The translations under genes and the position numbers were made by a program. This document shows positions 14,058-21,331 of a DNA stretch of 27,150 nt, in pieces. The notes beneath the pieces are model-generated. The model was not told the origin of the DNA, made no database searches, and saw only the letters and a program-made list of their open reading frames with translations. The DNA is from JBCBJX01 sp964342855 (lineage in GTDB: Bacteria; Pseudomonadota; Alphaproteobacteria; Caulobacterales; Parvularculaceae), in NCBI GenBank assembly GCA_964342855.1, contig CAYFIB010000037.1, forward strand, positions 1-27,150, read 5' to 3'. The stretch's first letter is position 1; the number at the start of each line of letters is the position of its first letter.

Positions 14058-15709
14058 CGCGCGCGCGGGATCTCGACGACGAAGCGCGCGCCGGTCCGTC
14101 CACCGCCCGCCTCTTCAGCGCTTTCCACACGGACGGTTCCGCCATGGGCCGCGGCGATCTGGCGGCAGATGGCGAGGCCGAGGCCGGAGTTGTTGCCCTT
14201 GGCCGCGTGCTGCGGCCGCTCGGTGTAGAACCGGTTGAAGATTTTTTCACGCAGCTCTTCCGGCACGCCCGGGCCGTCATCCTCCACCGCGATGCGCGTG
14301 AGGCGGGGGCCGGGGTCTTCCAGCAGCACATGGACCTTCGCGCCTTCCGGCGAAAAAGAGCGCGCGTTGTCGATCAGATTGCGGAAGACCTGTCCCAGCG
14401 GCGCGGAGAAGCCTTCGACGAACACGGGCGCCTCGCCCGCCTGCAGCGTGACCGGGACGGCGCCTTCGCGGGAGGTCGCCTCATAGACGCCGATGATATC
14501 GGCGAGGAGCGCGCTTAAATTCACCCGCTCGCGCTCTTCACGGGCGAGATCGGCGTCCAGCCGCGAAGCGTTGGAGATGTCCGTGATGAGACGATCCATA
14601 CGCTCCACATCATGCTGGATGACGCCGACGAGCTTGTCTTTCGCCTCCTGCGTCTTGACGATCCCGAGGGTTTCGGACGCCGAGCGGATGGAGGTGAGCG
14701 GGTTCTTCAGTTCGTGCGCGACGTCCGCGGCGAAGGCCTCGATGGCGCGGATGCGCTCGTAAAGCGCGCCGGTCATGGCGATGAGGGCGCCGGAGAGGTG
14801 GCCGATTTCGTCGCTGCGGCGGGTGTAGTCCGGAATGACCGTCCGGTCGGACCCCGCGACGTCCGCCCGAACCTGATCCGCAGCTAGAGCAAGTCGGCGC
14901 ATGGGCAGCGCGAGGAAGGCCGTTAGGAAGAGCGCGACCACCACCTGGGCAAGGAGCGCGGCGAGGAAGACCGGCGTCACGGCGCCGCGCGCCTGCTTCA
15001 CCAGCTCTTCGACGCCGCCGAGCTCGACGGTGACGACGCCCTGCACCGCCTGCACCCGGCGCACGGGTGCGGAGACCGAGACGATGAGGCGCCCGTTGTC
15101 GTTCACCCGCACCTGCGCGGCGGTGTCGCCGCCTAGGGCTCGGAAAATCTCGTCCTCCAGCCGCGCGGCGCGCGCTTCGCGGCGGAGGTCCCGGTCGAGC
15201 CAGATTTCGACCGAACGAAAGATATCCGTGAACTGAAAGCCGATACGATCAACCAGCGGTTCATCGCCGACCGGCGGCAGGGTGTCCTCCGCCACGGTCT
15301 CGAAAATCAGCTGCGTGTCGGCGAGGAGAATTTCATCAAGATCGATATCGCGCGGCGTCTCCCAGCCGGGCGGCACGGAGAAAATGCGCGTGCGTCCGTC
15401 TTCGATACGGCCGAGATATCGGTTGAACTCGCGCGAGGACTGCGCGTCGAGCGCGGGCGGCGTCGCATCGTCGGGAATGAGCGCAAGCGCGAGGGTGCGC
15501 GCCAGAAGCTCCGCTTCCAGACGGGCGGCCTGCGATTTCGCCTCTATGAGGCCGTCGCGATAATCATCGAAGGTAAAGACGCCCGCGAAAACGATGCCGA
15601 GGGCGAACAGGTTCGCGCCGAGGATGAGAAAGGTCGTGCGCGAGGAGAGGAGCCGCCACAGGCCGATCCCCTCCTTACGCGCGCGCGCCTCGCCCCCGGC
15701 GTGCGCCAT
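14054..15709 (-). CDS. chvG: Sensor histidine kinase ChvG
   Basis: A 551-residue inner-membrane kinase. TM1 lies at about 26-46, a periplasmic sensing domain at about 48-245, TM2 at about 247-269, then a HAMP region. The DHp domain has the phosphorylated histidine H332 in DVAHELKNPLTSIRSASETLG, and the CATPase domain shows NLIDNARSFSP, DDGPGVPEE and NNSGLGLAI. ChvG (also ExoS/BvrS) senses envelope or acid stress and phosphorylates ChvI. ATG 15709 overlaps the chvI stop in TGATG, giving tight coupling. It is followed by hprK with a 4-base overlap. The order and composition are those of the conserved alphaproteobacterial locus. Confidence 0.96.
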   Translation of the reverse strand: MAHAGGEARARKEGIGLWRLLSSRTTFLILGANLFALGIVFAGVFTFDDYRDGLIEAKSQAARLEAELLARTLALALIPDDATPPALDAQSSREFNRYLGRIEDGRTRIFSVPPGWETPRDIDLDEILLADTQLIFETVAEDTLPPVGDEPLVDRIGFQFTDIFRSVEIWLDRDLRREARAARLEDEIFRALGGDTAAQVRVNDNGRLIVSVSAPVRRVQAVQGVVTVELGGVEELVKQARGAVTPVFLAALLAQVVVALFLTAFLALPMRRLALAADQVRADVAGSDRTVIPDYTRRSDEIGHLSGALIAMTGALYERIRAIEAFAADVAHELKNPLTSIRSASETLGIVKTQEAKDKLVGVIQHDVERMDRLITDISNASRLDADLAREERERVNLSALLADIIGVYEATSREGAVPVTLQAGEAPVFVEGFSAPLGQVFRNLIDNARSFSPEGAKVHVLLEDPGPRLTRIAVEDDGPGVPEELREKIFNRFYTERPQHAAKGNNSGLGLAICRQIAAAHGGTVRVESAEEAGGGRTGARFVVEIPRAR

Positions 15710-16404
15710 CAGTCTTCTTTGTACTTATAACCGACGCCGTAGAGGGTCTCGATGGAATCGAACTCCTCATCGACCTGACGGAATTTCTTCCGGATGCGCT
15801 TAATGTGGCTGTCGATCGTACGGTCGTCGACATAGACCTGATCGTCATAGGCCGCGTCCATCAGCTGATCGCGGCTTTTGACGAAGCCCGGCCGGTTGGC
15901 GAGAGCTTCAAGGATGAGAAACTCGGTGACCGTCAGCGTCACCGAGTCGCCCTTCCAGACGCAGTTGTGACGGAGCGGATCGAGGGTCAGTTCGCCGCGG
16001 CGGATGATCTTTTTCTCTTCATCCGGGTTCGACGTCATGTCCGCCGCCGCACGGCGCAGCACCGCTTTCACCCGCTCCATGAGGAGGCGCTGGGCGAACG
16101 GCTTCTTGATGTAATCGTCCGCGCCGAGGGTGAGGCCGAGCACCTCGTCAAGCTCCTCGTCCTTGGAGGTGAGGAAAATGAGGGGAACGGAGGAGTTCTG
16201 GCGCAGCTTGCGCAGAAGCTCCATGCCGTCGAGGCGCGGCATCTTGATATCGGAGATGATGAGGTCCGGCGGGTTCGCGGAGACGGCTTCGAGCGCGGCG
16301 GCGCCGTCCGGATAGGTCGCGACCTGATGGCCTTCGGCTTCCAGAGCCATGGAGACCGAAGTGAGAATGTTTTCGTCGTCGTCGACCAGCGCGATCGTCG
16401 CCAT
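15709..16404 (-). CDS. chvI: Response regulator ChvI
   Basis: A 231-residue OmpR/PhoB-type regulator. The receiver domain has the acidic pocket (DDDEN), phosphorylated D52 in ISDIKMPRLDG, T79 and K101 in IKKPF. A linker at about 120-135 leads to the winged-helix domain, containing LTLTVTEFLILEALANRPG, then VKSRDQLMDAAY, and RTIDSHIKRIRKKFR with GVGYKYKED at the end. It controls envelope, exopolysaccharide and acid-stress genes in related bacteria. ATG 16404 is preceded by GGGGAGACCCC. It is the first gene of the chvI-chvG-hprK-EIIA-HPr string and lies 27 bases from the pterin dehydratase gene. Confidence 0.97.
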   Translation of the reverse strand: MATIALVDDDENILTSVSMALEAEGHQVATYPDGAAALEAVSANPPDLIISDIKMPRLDGMELLRKLRQNSSVPLIFLTSKDEELDEVLGLTLGADDYIKKPFAQRLLMERVKAVLRRAAADMTSNPDEEKKIIRRGELTLDPLRHNCVWKGDSVTLTVTEFLILEALANRPGFVKSRDQLMDAAYDDQVYVDDRTIDSHIKRIRKKFRQVDEEFDSIETLYGVGYKYKED

Positions 16405-16431
16405 GGGGTCTCCCCTTTCCTCGCGCGGCTC

Positions 16432-16722
16432 TTAAGCCGCGACTTTCTCGATGAATTCCGCCAGCGCGATGTCGCGTTCGGACAGACCGCCGGCGTCGTG
16501 GGTGGTGAGCGTGATCTCCACGCGATTGTAGACGTTCGACCACTCCGGGTGGTGGTCGAGCTTGTCCGCCATGATGGCGATGCGGGTCATGAAGCCGAAG
16601 GCTTCGTTGAAATCGGCGAATTGAAACGTCTTCACGGCCGCGTCGCGACCGTCCGTCGGCGCCCACCCGGCGAAGCGCTCGAAAAACGCAGCGCGCTCAG
16701 CATCGTTCAGTTTCGCGACCAT
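16432..16722 (-). CDS. phhB: Pterin-4a-carbinolamine dehydratase
   Basis: A 96-residue enzyme that dehydrates 4a-hydroxytetrahydrobiopterin, recycling the pterin cofactor of phenylalanine hydroxylase. The active-site motif is clear: KLDHHPEWSNVYNRVEITLTTHD, with the histidine pair and the tryptophan; GGLSERDIALAEFIE follows. GGGAGAGGTC precedes ATG 16722. It is on the same strand as chvI with 27 bases between, so read-through is possible. No phenylalanine hydroxylase gene is in the window; in bacteria without one, the protein may act on other pterins. Confidence 0.94.
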   Translation of the reverse strand: MVAKLNDAERAAFFERFAGWAPTDGRDAAVKTFQFADFNEAFGFMTRIAIMADKLDHHPEWSNVYNRVEITLTTHDAGGLSERDIALAEFIEKVAA

Positions 16723-16882
16723 GACCTCTCCCGTTCGCTGCGATGAAACGCGGGCTTACCACCGCAGCGCAGTGTCGGGCTATAGGCGCCCTCTGGGGCG
16801 GCGGCAGGGCCGAATGCGGGCCCCGCGGTCACGAGTGCGTCGCATCTGCGCCCCAATCTGGCGGAACGCCTCATGAACCTGC

Positions 16883-17302
16883 ATGGTTGCGCCCATGAGC
16901 GACGACGACCTGTGGACGAACCGCCGCGCGCCGGACGCCGACGCATTCGAGGCGCTGGCGCGCGCAGCCTTTGCAACGCTTCCGGAGACGTTCCGCTCCC
17001 TCTGCGGCGACGTGCTGATCCGCATCGAAGAGTTTCCGGACGAAGACGTGATCGAGCATTTCGATCTGGACAGCCCGTTCGATCTCCTCGGCCTCTATCA
17101 AGGCGTCGACCGCATCGCCCGCGGCGCGGAGCCGGCGGGGCCTGCGTTCGTCTTCCTCTATCGGCGACCGATCCTCGATGTCTGGTCCGAGGGCGAAGAG
17201 ACGCTGCGCGATCTGGTCGTTCATGTCCTCGTTCACGAAATCGGCCACCATTTCGGCCTGTCGGACGCGGACATGCACGCCATCGAGGACGCCGCATGTT
17301 AA
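16883..17302 (+). CDS. Metallopeptidase family protein (minimal zincin-like, PF06262 type)
   Basis: A 139-residue protein with the zinc-binding motif HEIGHHFGLSD (HExxHxxGxxD) near its C-terminus, followed by ADMHAIE. The upstream core, FRSLCGDVLIRIEEFPDEDVIEHF and LLGLYQGV, is typical of a small family often annotated as metallopeptidase family protein. There is no signal peptide, so it should be cytoplasmic; a substrate is not known. The coordinates use ATG 16883; ATG 16895 (MSDDDLW) is an equally good start, and neither has a clear Shine-Dalgarno. It is divergent from the pterin dehydratase gene with 160 bases between, in which I see no other feature. Confidence 0.88.
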   Translation: MVAPMSDDDLWTNRRAPDADAFEALARAAFATLPETFRSLCGDVLIRIEEFPDEDVIEHFDLDSPFDLLGLYQGVDRIARGAEPAGPAFVFLYRRPILDVWSEGEETLRDLVVHVLVHEIGHHFGLSDADMHAIEDAAC

Positions 17303-17304
17303 TC

Positions 17305-17331
17305 TTGGATTTAATAAAAGAACCCTATAGG
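17305..17331 (+). promoter_or_regulatory. Possible promoter in an AT-rich gap
   Basis: TTGGAT (17305-17310) and TATAGG (17326-17331) are separated by 15 bases in the only AT-rich stretch nearby. A start of transcription would then fall at about 17338, making the message for the small peptide at 17340 nearly leaderless. The spacer is short, so this is weak. Confidence 0.3.
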
Positions 17332-17339
17332 TTGTCTCG

Positions 17340-17501
17340 ATGGCGACCTTTTCTCTCACGCTGCCTTCGCACCCGACCGAAGCCCGCACGCCCCTCATCG
17401 CGGCCATGTGCGTCGGCGTGGCGATCGCGGCGGTGATCGTGACCCTCGCAGGCTATTTCATTCTCGACGCCGCGTTCGGGCATATCGGCGCGGGGCGCTG
17501 A
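17340..17501 (+). CDS. 53-residue single-pass membrane peptide
   Basis: An open frame too short for most gene finders. It starts at ATG 17340 and ends at TGA 17499-17501. The product begins MATFSLTLPSHPTEARTP, continues with one membrane helix (LIAAMCVGVAIAAVIVTLAG, about residues 19-38) and ends with a short tail (YFILDAAFGHIGAGR). No strong Shine-Dalgarno is present, only AGG 9 bases upstream; AT-rich DNA precedes it. The frame has coding-like composition and fills a gap of about 270 bases between two genes on the same strand. I recognise no family. Confidence 0.55.
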   Translation: MATFSLTLPSHPTEARTPLIAAMCVGVAIAAVIVTLAGYFILDAAFGHIGAGR

Positions 17502-17573
17502 ACACGGGCCATTGGCCGGGAGGCTTGAACCCCGCTAAGGAGGCCGCGCCTTCCGCAACGCGCGACCTTCCCC

Positions 17574-20066
17574 ATGTCCGACACCGTCTACTTTTCCATC
17601 TGTTCAAGGAATTATCTCGCCTACGCGCGCACCCTCTTCCGCTCGCTCGCGGCGGCGGAACCGGACGCGCGGCGCGTTCTCTTCCTCGCCGACGAAGGCG
17701 GGGGCGCGCTGGGCGACCAGCCTTTCGAGGTCGTCGAGGCGCGCCGCGTCGCGATTCCCGATTTCGAGGACATGGCCTTCCGCTACACGGTCATGGAATT
17801 CAACACGGCCATCAAACCGTTCTGCATCAAGCATCTGTGGGCGGAGGGCGCAGAGCGGGTCGTCTATCTTGATCCGGACATTCAGGTCTTCCGTCGGCTG
17901 GAGCCGATCCGCGAAGCCTTCGATGCGGGCGCGGACCTCGTCCTGACGCCGCACACCACCGAACCGCTGGACGACGGCAAGGAGCCCTCCGACCTCGCGA
18001 TCCTCCGGTCCGGCACTTACAATCTCGGCTTCGGCGGGTTCCGGAACGCGCCCGAAACGCGAATGCTGGTCGATTGGTGGGCGGAGCGCCTGCGCACGGA
18101 CTGCCGGGTCGATCTGCAGGAAGGCCTATTCGTCGATCAGCGGTTCATGGACATGGGCCCCGCCTTCGTGCGCAAGACGGCGATCCTGCGCCATCCGGGC
18201 CTCAACCTCGCCTACTGGAACCTGAAAAGCCGCGCCGTCGCGCCGGATGCGAACGGATGGTCGGTCAACGACAAACCGCTCATCTTCTTCCATTTCTCCG
18301 GCGTCGTTCCGGGCGACCGAACCGTGTTCTCCAAACACCAGAACCGGTTCTCTGCCGCCGATCTCGGCCCGGCGCGACCGCTGCTCGACGGCTATCTGGA
18401 AAGCCTTGATCGCGAAGGCCACGCAAGCTGGTCGAAGACGCCCTATGCGTATGCAAAGTTTGCAGACGGAACGCCGATCCCGGAAGCCGTTCGGCGCGTC
18501 TACCGACGCCTGACGCCGAAACCGAATTCCTCGCCCTCCCCCTTCGCGGCGGACTGGGCGCTTTACAACAAACCGGCGGATGACGCGCCGGGCTTCGGCG
18601 GCGCCTCGCCGGTGACGGCGCTCATGTACGAGGTCTGGCGCGCGCGGCCCGACCTGCAACCGACCTTTCCGTTGACGGACGTCACCGGACGGCAGGCGTT
18701 CGCAAGCTGGTTTCTGCGCCATGGCCTTGGCGAGCTTGGCCTTCCGGACGACGCGGCGCCGGGCGCGGTGCGGTCATCGGCGGCGAAAGCCGCTGGCGGC
18801 GTCTCCGGCGCGGCGAGCCGGGCGATCCTGCGCCAGGCCGGCCGTCTGCGTCCGATCTATCGCAATCTCCCCGCCCCGCTCCGCCAAAGGGCGCGACGCC
18901 TGCTGCTCACGCGGGGCTACAGCTCTGGCGCGGCGGAAGCGGCCGAGCGAACCCATGACGGGTCGCTGGAGCCCGGCGTCTGCCTCATCGGCTATCTCAA
19001 AACCGAAAGCGGCGTCGGCGAAGGCGCGCGACGCGCCTATCGGGCGCTCTCCGGCGCAGGCGCGGACCTCGAGGCGATCGCCGTCGGCACGGGCGGGACG
19101 TTTCCGGACGATATCGACGAGACGCCCCTCGTCGCCGCCTCGCGCCGACGCATCAACCTCATCCACATGAACGCCGACCAGATGGCGCTGCTCGACACGC
19201 TCGTCCCGGCGACGCAGACGCGCGGGCGGTATCAGATCGGCTACTGGGCATGGGAGCTTTCCAAATTCCCCGCGGCCTGGAACGGCGCCTTTCAACATGT
19301 CGATGAGATTTGGACGCCAAGCGAGTTCACCGCCGCCGCCGTGCGCGCCGCGACCACCAAACCCGTCCACGTCGTTCCGCACCCGGTCGAAGCGCCCGTG
19401 CCCGCCGCGCTGACGCGAGCGGATTTCGACCTGCCGGAGAACGCTTTCGTCGTGCTTGCGGCCTTCGATTTCAATTCCTACGCTTCGCGCAAGAACCCCG
19501 CCGGCGCCGTCGCCGCCTTCAAAGCGGCGTTCCCGGAGGACGCCGACGCTCGCCTCGTCATCAAGGCGCACGGAAACGACGAGACCGCCCGCGCGGCGCT
19601 CCATGCTCTTGTCGCCGACGACCCACGCATCAAGATCGAGGACCGCGTCATGGAGCGGAGCGAACTCGCCGCGCTTCAATCCGCCTGCGATGTTTTCATC
19701 TCGCTGCACCGCTCCGAAGGCTTCGGCCTCCACCTCGCCGAGTGCATGGCGCTCGGAAAGCCGGTGATCGCGACGGACTATTCCGGCGCCCGGGACTTCA
19801 TGGACGAGACGTGCGCCTTTCCCGTCCCCTATCGGCTGATCCCGGTCGAAAAGGACGCCTACCCCTTCGCCGAGGGGCAGGAGTGGGCGGAGCCGGATAT
19901 CGCCGCCGCGGCGGAAGCGCTGAAAAACATCCGCGCCTACCCGGCCCTGCGCGCGCGCATCGGCGAGGCGGCCAAAGCGCGCATCTCCGAGCGGTGCGCG
20001 CCCGCGACCGTCGCGGCGCAGATGCTTGAGAGACTGAACGAGATCGAGAGCCGGTTCGGCGGCTGA
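17574..20066 (+). CDS. Bifunctional glycosyltransferase: N-terminal GT-A and C-terminal GT-B domains
   Basis: An 830-residue cytoplasmic protein. The first half (about 1-300) has a GT-A-like fold: YFSICSRNYLAYARTLFRSL at the start, then RVVYLDPDIQVF with a DxD metal/sugar-nucleotide motif (D100, D102), SGTYNLGFGGF and the late FFHFSG motif. A linker spans about 300-465. The second half (about 469-830) is GT4-like: CLIGYLKTESGVGEGARRAY, YQIGYWAWELSKFPAAW, VDEIWTPSEFTAAAV, VPHPVE and the EX7E motif in EGFGLHLAECMALGKPVIATDYSG (E715, E723). Two sugars would be added by one chain. ATG 17574 follows the family start; a perfect TAAGGAGG lies 30 bases upstream, too far for ordinary use. It converges with the DUF454 gene, 3 bases between stops. 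Confidence 0.9.
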   Translation: MSDTVYFSICSRNYLAYARTLFRSLAAAEPDARRVLFLADEGGGALGDQPFEVVEARRVAIPDFEDMAFRYTVMEFNTAIKPFCIKHLWAEGAERVVYLDPDIQVFRRLEPIREAFDAGADLVLTPHTTEPLDDGKEPSDLAILRSGTYNLGFGGFRNAPETRMLVDWWAERLRTDCRVDLQEGLFVDQRFMDMGPAFVRKTAILRHPGLNLAYWNLKSRAVAPDANGWSVNDKPLIFFHFSGVVPGDRTVFSKHQNRFSAADLGPARPLLDGYLESLDREGHASWSKTPYAYAKFADGTPIPEAVRRVYRRLTPKPNSSPSPFAADWALYNKPADDAPGFGGASPVTALMYEVWRARPDLQPTFPLTDVTGRQAFASWFLRHGLGELGLPDDAAPGAVRSSAAKAAGGVSGAASRAILRQAGRLRPIYRNLPAPLRQRARRLLLTRGYSSGAAEAAERTHDGSLEPGVCLIGYLKTESGVGEGARRAYRALSGAGADLEAIAVGTGGTFPDDIDETPLVAASRRRINLIHMNADQMALLDTLVPATQTRGRYQIGYWAWELSKFPAAWNGAFQHVDEIWTPSEFTAAAVRAATTKPVHVVPHPVEAPVPAALTRADFDLPENAFVVLAAFDFNSYASRKNPAGAVAAFKAAFPEDADARLVIKAHGNDETARAALHALVADDPRIKIEDRVMERSELAALQSACDVFISLHRSEGFGLHLAECMALGKPVIATDYSGARDFMDETCAFPVPYRLIPVEKDAYPFAEGQEWAEPDIAAAAEALKNIRAYPALRARIGEAAKARISERCAPATVAAQMLERLNEIESRFGG

Positions 20067-20069
20067 CCG

Positions 20070-20471
20070 TCAGTCCGCGTTCGGACGCCCGGGGCGGCTG
20101 AGGACGAAAAGCGCCGAGGCGCTAAGGACGACAGCCTGCACGATCAACACCGTCTTCGACGCGCCGAGCCCCACGGAAAGGCCGAAGACGCCCGCCATGG
20201 AGATCGCGCTCACGGCCTTCGTCGGTCGGCTGATCGCCCCGTGTTCGCGCCAGTCGGTGATAATCGGTCCGAATATCCGGTGATTGAGCAGCCAGGCGTG
20301 CCAACGCTCGGACGATCGCGCGAAAGCGAATGCGGCGAGAAGGACGAAGGGCGTCGTCGGCAGAAGCGGAAGCACGACGCCGAGGGCGCCGAGACCGAGC
20401 GCGAGGAAGCCGAGGGCGAACCAGAACGGCTTCATGAGCTTCACGCGCTTCAGTTTCGAGAGAACATCCAC
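20070..20471 (-). CDS. DUF454 (YbaN family) inner-membrane protein
   Basis: A 133-residue membrane protein. The signature region GALGVVLPLLPTTPFVLLAAFAFARSSERWHAWLL, then FGPIITDWREHGAIS, is typical of YbaN/DUF454. About three to four hydrophobic segments are present, the last at about 103-125. The function of the family is unknown. The start is GTG 20471 with GGAGG 9 bases upstream; ATG 20435 (MKPFWF) is an alternative. It lies 30 bases downstream of the sulfotransferase gene on the same strand, so both may share a transcript, although a functional link is not evident. Confidence 0.9.
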   Translation of the reverse strand: MDVLSKLKRVKLMKPFWFALGFLALGLGALGVVLPLLPTTPFVLLAAFAFARSSERWHAWLLNHRIFGPIITDWREHGAISRPTKAVSAISMAGVFGLSVGLGASKTVLIVQAVVLSASALFVLSRPGRPNAD

Positions 20472-20501
20472 GCGGCGCGCCCTCCGGCGTTCAGATCGGC
20501 C

Positions 20502-21191
20502 TCAGGCCGACCAGCTTTCAGGCGGATCAAGCGGGTAGTCGAAAACCCGGAAGTCGTCGGCGTAGCGTTCGCGAATGCGCTCCAGCCCCTTGGCGGAGAG
20601 GCTCGCGCCGGCCGACTTCTCTTTCTTCGAAACGTTTTTCTTCTCCGCCTGCATCGCCCGGCGGTCGGCCTCGTTGACGCCGATAAGGTCGATGACGGCG
20701 TTCAGATCCTCCGCATAGGTCTCGACCTTGCCGACATGGTCGACGGCGACTTCGTCCGATTTCAGCCGACGGCGAAGCCAGAGGAATTGCGGCTGCAGCA
20801 TCCGGTCCGGCCCCGGGCGCGACCAGTCGTCCGAGACGACGAAGTCATCGAAGCTCTCGTACTCGGCCATGAATTTGTAGGTCTTCTGGTGCTGCTTCAG
20901 ATAGGAATAGGTCGAGAGCGTCCGCTCGAACGGGTTCCGCACGAAGGAGAACGTCAGATACCGCCGCCAGACCTGCTGGCCGACGACGCCGCGGATTTCG
21001 GAAGCGAAAGAATGCTTCGAAATCCCGAAGCGCGGGCCCATGATCGCGTGCAGCTTCTCGCCGTACTCCGTGGAGCCAAGCTCGAGGTCCGCATACGTCG
21101 TAAGGCGCGATAACGTATGGGTCGTCGACGTCCCGGCGCATTTCGGGATATGGACGAAGATGAATCCGTACGTGTTGTTTACAACGCACAT
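20502..21191 (-). CDS. Sulfotransferase family 2-like protein
   Basis: A 229-residue PAPS-dependent sulfotransferase that probably sulfates a carbohydrate. The 5'-phosphosulfate-binding loop is FVHIPKCAGTS (12-22) and the 3'-phosphate site is FSFVRNPFERTLSTYSYL (82-99). A middle region (HSFASEIRG) and a C-terminal helix rich in charged residues follow. Bacterial members act on surface or secreted glycans. ATG 21191 is the only start before the conserved P-loop; no good Shine-Dalgarno is visible. It is divergent from the 985-residue glycosyltransferase, whose preferred start is 141 bases away. No PAPS-synthesis gene is in the window. Confidence 0.9.
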   Translation of the reverse strand: MCVVNNTYGFIFVHIPKCAGTSTTHTLSRLTTYADLELGSTEYGEKLHAIMGPRFGISKHSFASEIRGVVGQQVWRRYLTFSFVRNPFERTLSTYSYLKQHQKTYKFMAEYESFDDFVVSDDWSRPGPDRMLQPQFLWLRRRLKSDEVAVDHVGKVETYAEDLNAVIDLIGVNEADRRAMQAEKKNVSKKEKSAGASLSAKGLERIRERYADDFRVFDYPLDPPESWSA

Positions 21192-21283
21192 GAGCTATGG
21201 CCGACCGTCGAGAAACATATCTGAAGTGGATCGGCGCGCGCCGACTGGGGCTCCGTGATCCGCTGAGCCTTATCGAAAATCAA

Positions 21284-21301
21284 GGGCGCGGCCGCGCGCC
21301 C
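21284..21301. other. Short hairpin upstream of the large glycosyltransferase
   Basis: GGGCGCG and CGCGCCC pair around a 4-base loop, about 31 bases before the preferred start codon at 21332. In DNA this GC-rich such a hairpin can arise by chance; it may be a leader structure. Confidence 0.2.
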
Positions 21302-21331
21302 GGCGCCGAATCTGGAAAAACGGAGGGCGAG

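Noticed and set aside
13134..14228. 364-codon plus-strand open frame
   Set aside because: Antisense to the EIIA and hprK genes and the end of chvG; no recognisable domain.
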